Assembly (NCBI RefSeq): GCF_002994745.2
Contig: NC_037092.1
Location: forward strand, 24,143,001-24,207,000
Direction: 5' to 3'
DNA length: 64,000 bases
From: Rosa chinensis
Lineage: Eukaryota > Streptophyta > Magnoliopsida > Rosales > Rosaceae
In this document: positions 46,266 to 59,521 of the stretch, piece by piece
How positions within the stretch are numbered: the stretch's first letter is position 1
Layout of the letters: every line of letters begins with the position of its first letter
Notes under the pieces: model-generated
Databases searched by the model: none
The model's input: only the letters and a program-made list of their open reading frames with translations
Told to the model about the DNA's origin: nothing
Translations under genes and position numbers: made by a program

Positions 46266-49200
46266 TTAAAACCGGTATGACTTGTCAGGTCCATACCTGC
46301 TCCTCATATTGTAGTTCTCAAACTTCTGATTGTCATAACCTGCTGCTGTCTTCATGTCCACAGGTTTCGATTCTGTCCCAACGGCCCCAAAAACTACCTC
46401 TCCACTCTTCTCTCGTTGGCGATGCCGTGTTCTTTCTTTCTGGCTCTTAGATCTTTCACCAGATCCATAGAATTCTGCAGAATCCTGGCGTTTTGAAGAC
46501 CGGTGCTTGCTTGGCAAAGAGGGGTCTTTAAAGCTACTTGACTTTATCTTTGAGGGCTTCATATCTGAATATCTATCACTTGCATTGGGAGTATGGGACT
46601 GCCGAGTTTCAGACAGAGGAGCAGGAGTGCTTTGCCTGTGAACTAACGGGGTCTCAGCTTCCTCCTCAGGCATCCTGAGAGAATCTTTTAATGGTGTCAG
46701 GCCTTTGTGAGAACCACCAGGCATGAACCGAGAGGGAATGAACTGAAGAAATGTGCCTGTCACTGCTTCAAGTCCAATCTTGCATAGATCAATTATAAGC
46801 TGCCCAAAAGATGGCCATCCTGGGTCCTCTTTCACAATCTCCACAACTGGAGTGGATTTTTCATTGCTTGCATGTTCTTTAGTTTCACTCTCTGAAGGTT
46901 GCTGCTACACCAGTAATGCATTAGAATAAGCGAAGAAGCAACGTTGCACAAATTAATTTACCAAAAGTACGTAGCTTCATTGGCTTAAAAAAATAAATAA
47001 ATTTGAACAGACAAGACCAAAAAAGCAGCTTTCAACTTTCAAGAACACTAAAATGGTAAACTACAGAATGGGCACTAATGCCCATATGTTACCTTTCCAT
47101 GAGAAAAAACTACTTCAGAGAACCGTGAAACTAAAACATGCACTACCAGTAAAACAAAAAAAGACTGATAAATAAAATATTACTAAATAAAGATTTATAC
47201 TTGGAATGTTATCTGAGATGGGAGAACAATGAATAAAATCTTGGTAGATCTTATGACTGGAACAAGGGCCATTTAAATTTTCTACTTTCTGGACAACTAG
47301 ATCATAAGTAAAAGGTTACCGTTCTCGAGAAGAAAGGTCCAAAACCCTGCTGAAGCATGCATGTGGCATAGCCTATCAAGACAGCACCAACAACCATAAG
47401 GACATCTGCCAAAGATCCAAAAGATCAGTCAGAAAGAAGCAGTGCAACCCGAAGTAGAATTGAAACCTTTGATCATGATCAAATATCATATGTATATGTA
47501 CCATAAGCTTTAATGCAGCATATAACCCATGATTATCCTGACCTTACAAAATGACTAAAATCTTCAAAAAAATAAAAAATAAAAAATAAAAAATAAAAAA
47601 TAAAAAATAAAAAATAAAAAATAAAAAATAAAAAATAAACACATGCAATTGTCAACAGGTCAATACAGCATATAACCAACAGTTTGTTGGAGAGTGTGTC
47701 CCTAACCCTTAAAATTGTGATAGCAATTAGTTTTGTTAGATACTCATCTCCAAGAGTCAAATTTATGCTTACCCTCAATATCTTACCCCTGATCGGAAGA
47801 ATATCCTTGTTTTATATGCAGACACACATACACATAAAAACATGTCATGGCTACCAACGAGACCTATGTAATAGATTAACCTAGAAAAGGGTGGTAAAGG
47901 AAATTATCTAAGTGCTTTGATCAACCATGATTCCAAAATAGCCCTTATCGCATCTGAAGTCTTCCACACTTTAGTGATTGGCAACTTTGTGACTTTGACA
48001 GAAATGAAGACTGACAATGTGATTTCTTTGATTTCTTTTGGAGTTCAGTTTTAGTGGCCACTCAATGTTTCCTGAGCACTGAGTTTAGGTATGAAAGTAA
48101 TTAGACATAGATTCCAGATTGGTTCAGGACAGAAGCAGTATGAAAACCGCAGCTAAGTGTTGACTGACTCCACATCAATTTGGTATTCTCCATTTCTTCG
48201 GATGATATGACCAAGACTATAAAATATAACCTGGGAAATCGAAAGGCACTAGACGGTCTGATGGGGAATGACAGACTTTTAACCACAGTCCCCTTCATTC
48301 CACACTCTACAACCCTAAAATCCTGCCTCTAAGTCCTTAAACACAGATATGCCTAGGTTGTCCTACAGCATGGCCTAACGGCCAGTGAGATAAAGAAAGA
48401 TGCTATCCTTACTTTCCTGTGAAGTGGCTTGAACCAATGGAGAAGAGGGCTCAAAGGTTTTGTTATTATTTTACTCTTGCTATTACATCAAGCAGTCACT
48501 AAAATTCAATTAAATGAACTTTCAATTTCATATCATCAAGAGTAAGATGGCTGCCGTTTCTATTCCTTAGTTAAATGGCAACAAAACTACATATGAGCTG
48601 ATGGCCGGCTTATAGGCATAGACCTTACCCACACTTCTTTTCTTCATGATGAGACATAGACCTTCTATGTTAACATCTTGATTCAAAGATGTGAATTTAT
48701 ACAAAATCTATGCATGAAGTAGAAGATGTGACTCATACTGGCATTAACTAAAAGGAGAATCAGGTATACAATGAAATGGTATGTACATGAAAGGATGCCT
48801 GCCTACACACTGTATGGTGAAGCTATTTTCAATTCAACAACACCACAACACGTGTAAAAGAGTTTCTATATCATTAATCATCAAAATATATGTTTAATTA
48901 TTAAAGATTGAAGGTAAGAAATATGAGAGTAAACCTGTGGAAGAGATTGAACTGTACTGATAATCACAATCCTCCTGGTTGAGAGATATCTGCCTAAGAG
49001 CAGCATTTCCTCTATCAACAACAAGCAAGGAACAAGTAGGCTGGACATATACTACATCAAAATCGTTTGAGAACATTGCATCTTCACTGGGTCCATCCCT
49101 GTAGCCAGCAATATTTGATTTTCCACCAGCTATGGTTGTCACACCTGCAGAAAGTTTGTTCTAGAATTTTAGCAAGATAACTTATAGAAAATCCACCTTG

Positions 49201-50804
49201 AGGCTCTTTTAAGGGATTTGTAAGCAAGGTTCCCAATACATCTCCAAGAAATTGAATTATAAACAGCCTAGAGTCCCATGTAAAAGTTAGATTTGAGTAT
49301 CTAAGTTTGGTAACTCAAAATAAATAAGACACCATGCATGCATGAGTACATATATGCATGTTTAAACCTAATAACTTTCCTTATAATTTAGTCTCACGTG
49401 TTACCGGGATAAATCAGTATAAGCTTCCACCTGACTGCAAAAATTACATGAAGTACACGTACCAGCTTCTCCAATTTTTCTTATGGCGTGATTCAAGGTA
49501 TCAGCAACATATACATTCCCTTTATCATCCATGGTTACACCTTTTGGATGATTGAAACGAGCATCACTTGGCTTTCCATCAACATGGCCTGTATAACCTT
49601 GAAATGATCCAGCAACCAATCTTCCCCTACTATCTGCAGCAATGAAATATTAAATAATATTAAATCAAGGAACCTGTATGTAAATGGAAAAATCATGTTG
49701 ATCCTATAGCTCGACAAGTGGATTTCCATAATTTAACAAAACCTCCATCACTATGAATATGAGTAACGGTAAGAGAAAACCATATCAAACAAAGCCGAAA
49801 TTCATTCTATATCCCACACAACAGAAGAACTATGGTGTTCGTCCTCTTGTACAACCTTTTAATAAGCTCAATTTTCTTCCAAGAATGGAACCAAACATCA
49901 CATAAGAATAAGGAATCGTTGTGCATGCAATACTTTCTCTTAAGAAATTATTGGCACCAAACAAGCTAACATTTCAAAGTGTCAAAGAAACCCTTGTACT
50001 ATGAGAGAGAGGGAGAGAGAGAGAGAGAGAGAACAGGAACAGTCTCAAATATGGTAAAACGGTACAAGTAAATACTTTTGCATACATTGGGACAGCGGAG
50101 GAGTAATCCGAACAATGTTGCTATTAACGGAGTCCACAGCAAAGAGTTCGCCATCCTCTGAAATGCGGATCTTGAAAGGAACAACTCCAATATCAGTTCC
50201 TTCCACAACAGTCTCAACTAAGTACCCACTCTCAAACTGAACAACATTCCCATCTGCAATACAACAAAACCGTATAATACACACCACTGAGTATTCTTAC
50301 GCTTAACAAACCACTAATCCAAGAACAAAGATACCAAAAACAACAGTCACTTCATATTTACCTGATTGGGGTGCTTTGGCGGATGCCGCCCTCGTCCACT
50401 TGACAAGGGAAGACAAGTGCTTTATCAATGGCCCTGAGCAAACAAAATTCAATCCAAATAACACCATAAGCCAACTAATAATAAGAAACCAAAATACCCA
50501 ATATCCAAAAACAGATCACAGAAACCCAACTTAGAACAATTTACAGAAAAGACTACCAATTCAAGTACAACGAAGAAAAACAGAACCGGGTATCTGATTA
50601 TCTACATAAAGCTGCACAGTAATACTACACTAAACTCTTTACAAAAGTGAAGCAATTGAAAAAACAAAGCAAACCCAGTAACCAAACAGATCAAAACACA
50701 AAACCCAAATCAAAGCTACCTGCAGGAGCAGCATGGGCTTTGAATTGGAGGGTGTAAGCGACTGTGAGAGTGACGATGGTGATGAAGAAAAGGGAACTTG
50801 TCAT
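46266..50804 (-). CDS. NHL-repeat protein with signal peptide and membrane helix
   Basis: Seven minus-strand exons splice in phase: 50804-50720, 50433-50362, 50253-50086, 49633-49463, 49144-48935, 47405-47320, 46901-46266 (475 residues). MTSSLFFITIVTLTVAYTLQFKAHA is a typical signal peptide. NHL beta-propeller blades follow: IRISEDGELFAVDSVNSNIVRI, GVTMDDKGNVYVADTLNHAIRKI, and YVQPTCSLLVVDRGNAALRQI. A hydrophobic helix (VLMVVGAVLIGYATCML) comes next, then a basic Ser/Arg-rich tail (SKHRSSKRQ, KERTRHRQREK) ending KSYRF. This is the known plant NHL-domain type I membrane protein family. Its molecular role is not established; propellers usually bind proteins. It is divergently oriented to SEC61A. 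No break was seen. Confidence 0.92.
47565..47638. repeat. (AAAAAAT)n minisatellite in an NHL-gene intron
   Basis: About ten units of a 7-bp repeat lie in the 1.5-kb intron between 48935 and 47405. Confidence 0.95.
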
Positions 50805-52346
50805 TGTTAATGAGGTGAGCAAATAGTGGGTGAGCTATGGATTACTGCGTGTTGGGTTTAAAATTTCGAGAAGATCATGACTCTTTTAGCCGTTGTGCAA
50901 GCAAGTACGATTCTTCATCTGGGTTTTTACTGAGGGGCCGGTCTCAGTGGAGCAGTACGAGTGAGTCGGAAGCTCTGAATCTCTGATTCGTTTTTTAGTG
51001 GTGGCAGACGATTAAAATTACGTCGTGCTTTTACCTTTTCGTTTTCTACTTTCCTTTTTACGTTTTTTCTTGGATTAGAAAAAAGATCTAAAAGATTGTA
51101 ATTTTCCCGAGAAAGAAAGGATTTTTGAAATTCAAAAGGAAGAAATGATAAAAGTTTGGTATAGAAAAAGAAAATTGGGAAATGAAAATACAAATGGCCC
51201 AAAAACCACCTAAGAAGAGAAGAACCCAAACGGCAACGGACGGTCTGAAGTCGGTAGGCCCAATAGGGTATGGCTCAAACAAGAGGTCCAAGAAAAGAAA
51301 GCTAATACAACATATACAAAGGTAAATCGAAATTAAATGAAGATGAGAGTTTTCAGTGCACCGATATGTACTTTTACTAATATAAATGAATTGTTAGACA
51401 TGTCTAGTACATTTTTTTATTATGAAAAATAATGTTTATAAATATCAACCGTTGAGATCTATTATATTTGTTGATTCACATACACTGTAGGTGTATAAAA
51501 GAATTTACCAATGCAGAGTTAGTAATTATAATAAACCAAATATATGGATCTGATCCGTCTTAGGAAGGTGAATCAGATCGGATGTCCATTAGGATATGGT
51601 ATCATTTTGTAGTGATCTCACTATTTCTAACTTAAAATTGATGACATTTTCATAAAAACTGAATATCTCGATATTGTAGAAATATGAGTAAGATATATAT
51701 ATATATTTATATATATATATTATTCGAATAACGTATCTAGATTTTCCTCAAAAAAAAAAAAAAATCTAGAAAAACTCCAAAACAGCCTCACATGTCGTAT
51801 ATCACCAAATTGAAATGTCGCCCATGGAAGGATTCAAGTTTCCAATAGGAGTCAAAGTGGACTCAAGAAATTAGCGTGTCTTATCCACGTCGTCTAAACC
51901 TCCACGTGTCGACCATCTATTCGTGTTGACCTCGTGTCCTCACTCACGAAGGCCCTTTATTTGTAACGCCGGACCCAAACCCCTTTATCTCACAAAGTCC
52001 GTAAAATCCAGATCCAAAATCCGACTCTGCAGCTCTCTCAGATCGAACGGAAAAACCCATTTCTAGGGTTTCGTAGGGGAGCTCCCTCAATCCCAATCCG
52101 CAAGGTCAGTCCCTAACGATCTCGATTTCAATACTCTACTACATCTCGTTAATTCGATTGGTTCTCAGATCTGTTTAAAATCGAATTCGATCCGTTTGAT
52201 GTGTTTATTGTATGAATGTTTGGATCCTTATGATTGAATCTATGTATGCACGTGTTTCCGCATTTCAATTTCGTAAGAATTAGCTGGATCTGAATTGGTG
52301 TGAATTGATTTGGAGCAGGTGTGATTAGCGTGGACGGAGGAGCAAT
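50805..52346. promoter_or_regulatory. divergent intergenic region between the NHL gene and SEC61A
   Basis: A 1.5-kb region between two start codons facing apart. 51410-51780 is AT-rich with a TATATA tract (51694-51720). The SEC61A 5' leader contains a GT-AG intron, 52105-52318 (CAAG before GTCAGT, GGAGCAG before GTGTGATT), a common arrangement in highly expressed plant genes. GTCTAAACCTCCACGTGTCGACC near 51890 contains a CACGTG G-box-like core. Confidence 0.6.
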
Positions 52347-55019
52347 ATGGGAGGTGGATTTAGGGTTCTTCATTTAGTGCGGCCCTTCCTTTCGTTTTTG
52401 CCGGAAGTCCAGAGCGCCGATAGGAAAGTCCCGTTCAGAGAGAAGGTCATCTACACTGTCATCTCGCTCTTCATTTTCTTGGTGTGCAGTCAGCTCCCTC
52501 TGTATGGCATTCACTCCACCACGGGAGCAGATCCCTTCTATTGGATGCGTGTTATTCTCGCTTCCAATCGGGGGACTGTCATGGAGCTTGGGATCACCCC
52601 AATTGTCACATCTGGGCTGGTGATGCAGCTCCTTGCCGGGTCAAAGATTATTGAAGTTGACAACAATGTGCGCGAGGATCGTGCCCTCCTGTAAGTATAT
52701 TTAAGCCCATTGGATTTTATGTGATGTGATCAGTTGTGAAATTGGTGATGCATGCAGCGGAAATGGTTGTTAGGAGAAAATGTTTAAAACATGCTTGAAA
52801 GCGCTGAAAAAAGATTTTATGTGATGTGATCAGTTGTGAAATTGGTGATGCATGCAGCAGAAATGGTTGTTAGGAGAAAATGTTTAAAACATGCTTGAAA
52901 GTTGAAAACTCTGAAAAAGAGTTTTAGCTTCCATTGCCTGTGTTAAGTTCACCGAATATGATATCAATTATTTTCTACTGTTTTAGAAATATGGTTGGTG
53001 ATGGTCATGGTGCATAGGAATTTAGAAATGAACAGTACTAGCTTGAGCATTGCTTGTATTCATGGTTTGATTGCATAGTTGTTATAATATATGTATTTGA
53101 TGGAACATGCTCTGTAAAAGCATGCAACTTGTGATTAGTAGATCACATTTAATTTGTATTGGAGTTTTCTATGTGTGGTTCTGTGTTGATGAGCATTCTA
53201 TTCTGTGATGGAATGGCTTTTGCAGTTTGTGCTATTTCATCCACATGCTGATTTCTGTGTTTTTATTTGTCCCAGAAATGGAGCACAAAAGTTATTGGGT
53301 ATCCTGATAGCTATTGGTGAGGCAGTTGCCTATGTTCTATCTGGCATGTATGGTAGTGTTGGCCAACTCGGAGTTGGAAATGCCATCCTTATCATCATCC
53401 AGCTCTGCTTCGCTGGCATTATTGTGATATGTTTGGATGAACTCCTTCAGAAGGGATATGGTCTCGGCTCTGGAATTTCTCTTTTCATTGCTACCAATAT
53501 CTGGTGAGTTGGTCCTCTTTTCTGTCTTCTTGCTTTGTTCAGCACAAGATTTGTTTCATGACAATTCAGTAGTTTGTCAGTCAAGTGTCTTTGTTCTTCA
53601 AATTTTAACAGTTGTTTCCTTCTTTCTCAGTGAAAACATTATCTGGAAGGCTTTCAGCCCCACCACCATCAACAGTGGCCGAGGAGCTGAGTTTGAAGGA
53701 GCAGTTATTGCTCTATTCCATCTGTTGATTACTCGAACAGATAAAGTTCGAGCACTTCGGGAGGCCTTTTACCGGCAGAATCTTCCAAACGTGACCAATC
53801 TGCTTGCCACAGTCTTGATCTTCCTTATAGTCATTTACTTCCAAGGGTTCCGTGTGGTTCTGCCTGTCAGATCAAAGAATGCCCGTGGACAGCAGGGTTC
53901 TTATCCTATCAAGCTATTCTACACATCCAACATGCCCATCATTTTGCAGTCTGCACTTGTCTCCAACCTTTACTTCATCTCCCAGGTACTGGAGTTTGTT
54001 AGTTGGGTACTTGTATGGACTCATTGGGGATACCATTGTAACCATTTTCTTTACTTTATTGTACAGTTGCTATATAGGAGGTACAGTGGAAATTTCCTTG
54101 TGAATCTTTTGGGCAAATGGAAGGAATCTGAGTACTCAGGCGGACAATTCGTTCCTGTTGGTGGTCTAGCATACTATATCACTGCACCTTCAAGGTAATT
54201 AGAATATTTCCTTTTGGAAGATTTTATTTTCTATGCCTGATAAAGCTTAAAATCTTGCTCTTTGTTGGTAAATCTGATGATTATGTTCCTGCTTCATTGA
54301 TATCTTGCAGCTTAGCTGATATGGCGGCCAACCCTTTCCACGCACTCTTCTATCTCGTCTTTATGTTGTCAGCATGTGCTCTTTTCTCAAAGACATGGAT
54401 TGAAGTATCTGGATCCTCTGCCAAGGATGTTGCCAAGCAGCTTAAGGTATAAAATCCCAGCAGTTCTAATATCTTCAATTTTGATGAGGTCTCTTTGTTG
54501 CAAGTTTCGGAAATTTTTCAGTTCTTTGAAAATTTTTCTTCATGATATTACTTGGTTGGTATGACCCGTTTGGTCCCAACCTACTCGTTTTCTGCTCTCT
54601 ATTAACTTCTGTCCCATTTGTTTGACAATATGGTTTTCATGTTTAGTGGCCAGAGGAGATGTATCCTGATTGCCAATATAAATCTGAACCTAACTTACCA
54701 ACATTTATAGAAATTCTCCAGTGTGGATACTAGACATTTTTTTTTCTATGCATTTAACACTACTGATTATAATTTGCAGGAACAACAAATGGTGATGCCT
54801 GGTCACCGTGAGTCAAACTTGCAGAAGGAGCTGAACCGCTACATTCCCACAGCTGCAGCTTTCGGAGGCATGTGCATTGGTGCATTGACCGTGTTGGCAG
54901 ATTTCATGGGTGCAATTGGTTCTGGAACAGGAATCCTGCTTGCAGTGACCATCATCTATCAGTACTTTGAGACCTTCGAGAAAGAGAGAGCCAGTGAGCT
55001 CGGTTTCTTTGGTTTCTAA
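52347..55019 (+). CDS. SEC61A: protein transport protein Sec61 subunit alpha
   Basis: Six coding exons join in phase: 52347-52690, 53276-53503, 53631-53985, 54067-54194, 54311-54446, 54780-55019 (476 residues, the family's normal length). It starts [33 protein letters not shown] and ends [11 protein letters not shown]. It contains the plug region ([16 protein letters not shown]), successive membrane helices, the cytosolic loop with [25 protein letters not shown], and SNLYFISQ. Sec61 alpha forms the ER translocation channel with the beta and gamma subunits, binding the ribosome during co-translational import. No frame problem was seen. The first intron holds a 100-bp tandem duplication. Confidence 0.97.
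52713..52912. repeat. 100-bp tandem duplication in SEC61A intron 1
   Basis: GATTTTATGTGATGTGATC... at 52713 restarts at 52813 with near identity (one GCAGCGG/GCAGCAG change, small indel near the end). It stays clear of the splice sites. Confidence 0.95.
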
Positions 55020-56810
55020 GTATTTGTTGCTGGAAAATGGTTAGTTGTGCCAATGACAATTTTGGTGTGTTGAGAGATGTAAGTAGGTTTAACAGCGAAG
55101 TTCAAGATACTAGGCTAGTCTCTTATCACTCCTGTCCTTAGAATACCAAGCAATGAAATCCTCCAAAAAATAGTGTTATATGGTTGTTTTCCGTTTGCAT
55201 TCCCCCCTCCCGTTTCATTGTCAAGTATCATTTGGATCTATGTAACACTATCAGGTCCTATGGATCTTTATAATTTTATCTTTTTAAGGACCTTTAAGGA
55301 ACTGACCATGATACTCATCCTTTTGTTATATGATCATTATTTACATGATGCTGAGTAGCCTTGTAATTTCTAACTTAAGTGACATTAACAGCAAAAGGTG
55401 CATCAATTGGTATGAACCGGTATGTACCGCTTTTAACATGACCGTCAAAAAATTATGTTCATAGAAACCTGGACATAATTTTGAGATGGTGAAGTTAAAT
55501 TCGAACTCCCGATGGAGGTACTTGAGTATCAGTTATATGACTAATGAAGCCACAGAAGGCCTCAACCTAGCGTCCCTTGATCTCCCTCCCAACCTCGGAT
55601 TGCCGTCTCCCCCCTGCTTTTCTCATTCGCACCAGCTACTGGCAACCTCGGGGAGCTCTGAACGGCACCACCCTCTACTCTCTCCTCCCTCAAGCGCCAT
55701 TCTATTTGGGTTGTTAGTTCCCTCGTCTTCTTTATTCTTCGATTGATGTGGAATTCCCATTGTTTTCAATTTTTCATCTGATGTTACTTCTAGATGAGTA
55801 GATTGCTTCAATGACTTGTTTGCACGGAACGGCATTGGCTGCTTCACAAAGACATCGGGACTGCAAAAGATTCTGATTGGGGTATCCACAAACCATCGAT
55901 CCTCTCCTTCCTTTTCTTCCTCTGTACAAGATTCAAAAGGAAGATTAATGGTGACCTATTATATCTGCTGAGTATATTTGCCATCTCTAAAGCAGGCATC
56001 TGCTTCGTTAGTGCCTTCGGCATTTTGATCTATGATAGATAGGGTGTTCTTTCTTGGAATACATCGATGAACAATAGTGTAAACTGTGATTTAGTTACGG
56101 ATGTGGATTCTGCTGTAACGTTTGATCAATGAAGAAACAAGCACGGAAGAAAATCAGATGGTATCAAATAGACAAGTAGCCCCCACAGGACGTTCATATC
56201 ACAACCTTATGTTCATTACATGCGTCTCTTGGCTTTTACGTTTATTTTGATCCGACATGAAATCGACCGTACATGAATTGAGGTCCTATTGTCGGACAAT
56301 TTCCAGGGTTCATATATCTCTAGCTAGGCTAGGCTTCTCTTTTAGCTCTAGGGAGCTACTACCATCATCTCCGATACTCCGACTATCATTTTTGAAAACA
56401 ACACCAAGTTTACAAGAATATGATTTATAATGCTAGTTTGCAAAATGTTGCGACGGGCGAGTTAAGCTTCAAAAAGATCCCAATTCAAATAAATTTATGA
56501 ACCTTATACGGTTTTATAAGGAAATAATTCGTATTGATACATTTCCGACTTATGTCTGTCTAAATATTATTATTATTGTTGTTTTATTTGTAGTGTAATG
56601 TAATGATCATTCTCAACGTTTAAGTCCAAGTTAATTTGGACAAAAATGTTCTCCATTTTACACGCGACTTTGGCAGGCTTTATCAAGAGGCCTCACGACG
56701 GCATTTTTCTTGCATTGTGTACACACAATGGTATATAATTGTTAGCCACCAACCTTACAGTAGAGCTGGCACATGTAATTAGTATGCGCACATAAGGCCA
56801 AAGTAGATTT
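55020..56810. other. SEC61A 3' flank and intergenic DNA
   Basis: The 3' untranslated region probably ends within ~300 bp of the stop. The rest shows no recognisable gene. A Ser/Pro/Leu-rich frame at 55486-55746 has no domain and no splice context. Confidence 0.5.
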
Positions 56811-57275
56811 ATTTATTTATTTATTTTTAAGGAAGGGCCAGAACGGCTACCCTTAGGCCATGATCAGTAATGAAACCATAGAATACATGAGGGGACATAG
56901 TGCCTAAACCCCAAATCACAATAACCATCAAGAGAATCACCTGAGATAATACCAGGCGTCTCAACTAAGAATATGTATTCTAAACTACACCAATTAGTGA
57001 AAAGTGCACTTCTGGCTACTCTATTCGCTTTATAAGAATGGTGACATACCGAAAAGTAAAAGCTTACTTGAAGCCATATTTTACTAATAAAATCAGCTTT
57101 CCTACTATGTTGCCACCGGAAAATAAATCCAGGGACACTTAGTTTCATCCTGTCACTAAGAGGTTGCGACCACTTAACAAAGCAAATAACTCGCTGCCTA
57201 CTTAGGACAAGCAAAGCACGCAAGATGCGCAGATCTGGACAAAGCCCATCTCGTCCTACCATGTGGTAGTGACTT
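56811..57275 (-). mobile_element. 5'-truncated LINE tail (same family as 36201-37346)
   Basis: ATTTATTTATTT at 56811-56828 is the tail on the minus strand. AAGGAAGGGCCAGAACGGCT then starts the homology to 36215-36660. RNase-H start VKWSQPLSDRMKLSVPGFIF is readable near 57165. Homology stops near 57273. No TSD was found. Confidence 0.75.
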
Positions 57276-57301
57276 ATATGTCGACTAATTAATTAATTCT
57301 A

Positions 57302-57643
57302 ATAAGTTAAGCTATTGCATGTTCCTAAATCATAAGTTAAGCTATTGCATGTTCCTAAATCCTAATCAACTAAGTTGTTATCATGCATTTGTTTACTCAA
57401 AACAACAATTATAGGGTAGACGGCTACCTTCCCAAGCACGCAAGCTTCTGGTTGTTGGTTGATGTATGAACATGCCAAATGAGAAATAAGACATATCGAA
57501 ACATCATTATTTAGAGTCGAAATCAATGTATAGTTATGAATTTGTATACTCTATCAATAATGCAAATAAGACATATCGAAACATCATTATTTAGAGTCGA
57601 AATCAATGTATAGTTATGAATTTGCAGTGCCGGAGCGAGAATT
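57302..57643. repeat. small tandem duplications (31 bp and 80 bp)
   Basis: ATAAGTTAAGCTATTGCATG... occurs at 57302 and 57333. An 80-bp unit beginning AAATAAGACATATCG occurs at 57484 and 57564. The second copy is split by the hAT element at 57625 and continues at 58371 (TGAATTTGTATACTC...AATGCAAATAAG). Confidence 0.92.
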
Positions 57644-58370
57644 TTGAATTTATTGGGGCACAAAAAGATTAACCACTATAATATATAACTGGACATGTTC
57701 ATCTTCTCCAACACCCACCACGCATTCAAATATGAAATTTAAAGCTAATCTATAGAATCATTTAGTGTCTCTCGCAGCAAAGATATTAACTTTTCCCTTG
57801 ATCTCTATCCAACTACAGCCCGGATTCTTTTTCAAACCTCGCCGATCAATCCTCTCCCCGAACTTCTTCACCTCTTCCCACTTTTCTGCCTCTGCATAAT
57901 ATTTGCTAGAAGTAACCCAATGTTTTCTGGCTCTAGCTCAAAGACATGCTCTGCAACTTTCTCTGCTAGTTTCACATCATGGTGAATCCTACAACGGTAC
58001 AAGTGTAACCACAGAGCAAGGAACCCCAGATTGTGGCATCTGCCTCAATTGGCATCATGTTAATAAATTTATATAGCCTTGGTTAGATTCCCAGTGCGAG
58101 CAAGAAGATCTACCATGCAAGCATAATGCTCCAACATGGGCTCGATTAATTTTGTAATCATTTCTAATAATATCAAAGAATCTCCATCCTTCATGAACTA
58201 ATCCAGAATGACTGCAAGCATAAAGTATAGAGATGAAGCATGGTGGGTGTTGGAGAAGTCTGAAGCTAATCTGAAGCAGTAAATATATGTATGATATCTA
58301 CAAATATTTTTTGTTCGTTTAGTTAACTAGGGCACGAGACCCAGTTGGTCCCTTAGTGGCTCCGCGCCTG
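57625..58370. mobile_element. 746-bp non-autonomous hAT element carrying PPR-gene sequence
   Basis: An 8-bp TSD TGAATTTG occurs at 57617-57624 and 58371-58378. Ends are CAGTGCCGGAGCGA and, in reverse complement, CAGGCGCGGAGCCA, a common plant hAT terminus. The host 80-bp repeat continues across the insertion, confirming both borders. Most of the interior (57780-58225) is a decayed piece of a pentatricopeptide-repeat gene. There is no transposase. Confidence 0.92.
57780..58225 (-). pseudogene. PPR protein C-terminal (E-domain) fragment inside the hAT element
   Basis: Minus strand reads KLIEPMLEHYACMVDLLARTG, FINMMPIEADATIWGSLLCG, RIHHDVKLAEKVAEHVFELE, WEEVKKFGERIDRRGLKKNP and GCSWIEIKGKVNIF, in order. 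These are the last PPR motifs and the E/E+ extension of PLS-type organelle RNA-editing PPR proteins. At least three frame breaks occur (near 58088, 57985, 57920), so it is not expressed as PPR protein. Flanking the fragment, only element ends remain. The donor gene is not in this window. Confidence 0.88.
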
Positions 58371-58378
58371 TGAATTTG

Positions 58379-59507
58379 TATACTCTATCAATAATGCAAA
58401 TAAGAAATTACAATACGGGTACTATAGAAACTAATGATCTTAACCACTACAACTACAAACAGTTTCTCATGTGATACTTTCGAGAAGTTTTAAATACACA
58501 CTCCAAATTACTTAATACACACTCTATATTGAATACACCACCCATTTAATTTCTCATTTTAATATTTTACTAAATACACAACCCAAAGTACTTAAAATAT
58601 CCTTAATCTCAAAAATCATGAAATATCATATTATTTGACTATATTAAGGCGGCTATTTAATATGATTAGTATATTCTAGTATATTAATTGATATTTTGTA
58701 AATAACCATATTTATTACTTGTGTTAGTTATTAAAAAATCCATAAAGAGTTATTATTGTTCCCTTTAAATAGATGCATATAAATAGGTTTTGTATTATTT
58801 GAGTTCTCACACTAAACACCATGTTGATCAAGTATAAAATTATGAGTTGAACATTTAACCAAAACTATATCAGTAGTTTCTCCACAATGGTGGAACTACA
58901 AAATTGTCATTAGAGGGGCCAAACAAATTAACAATTACAAAGTTTTTTCACCCGTGATGTTTTATATTAGAAAATAAATGGATTAATCATATCTCTCAAG
59001 AAAAAAAAGAAAGAAGGAAATTAACTAAAAATGGGAGTAAAGTGATTCGCTTTAAAAACATTTAATGTCATTGATTTTGAAATTTTAAATATTATGGTTT
59101 CCAACCTCACTTAATTACAATTTATTTAAGGAAAAATTAAATTAGATAGTTTCTAACTTTATTATTGTATTAAATTAGCACGCCATGTATAGAAATTTGG
59201 TGTTTATCTAACTATTTATATGAAGTCATGGGTTCGAGTCACCATGGAGGCATGAGTGAAATCCTTTGATCCTCTTTTTTTTAAAAAGAAGAAAAAAAAA
59301 AATCTAACTATTTATACATAAATAGAATAATATAAGGAAAATATGACTATTTTTTTTGTCTTCTAATGCAAAGATGTCTATTTTGGCCATTTAACCTACC
59401 TACAAAATTTAATTTGAAATACAAAATAATAGAGATGTGTATTAAGTGATTAATGGTGTGTATTTAAAATTTTATTTAAAATTTCTCGATACTTTCAGTT
59501 TGTTAAT
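58379..59507. other. AT-rich intergenic, nothing recognised
   Basis: Strongly AT-rich, with repeated phrases such as AATACACACTC and ATTTAAAATTTTATTTAAAATTTCTCG. No coding frame. Confidence 0.6.
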
Positions 59508-59521
59508 AAACTACTTTTCTT

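Noticed and set aside
55486..55746. 86-codon forward frame downstream of SEC61A
   Set aside because: Low-complexity Ser/Pro/Leu composition and no splice or promoter context.
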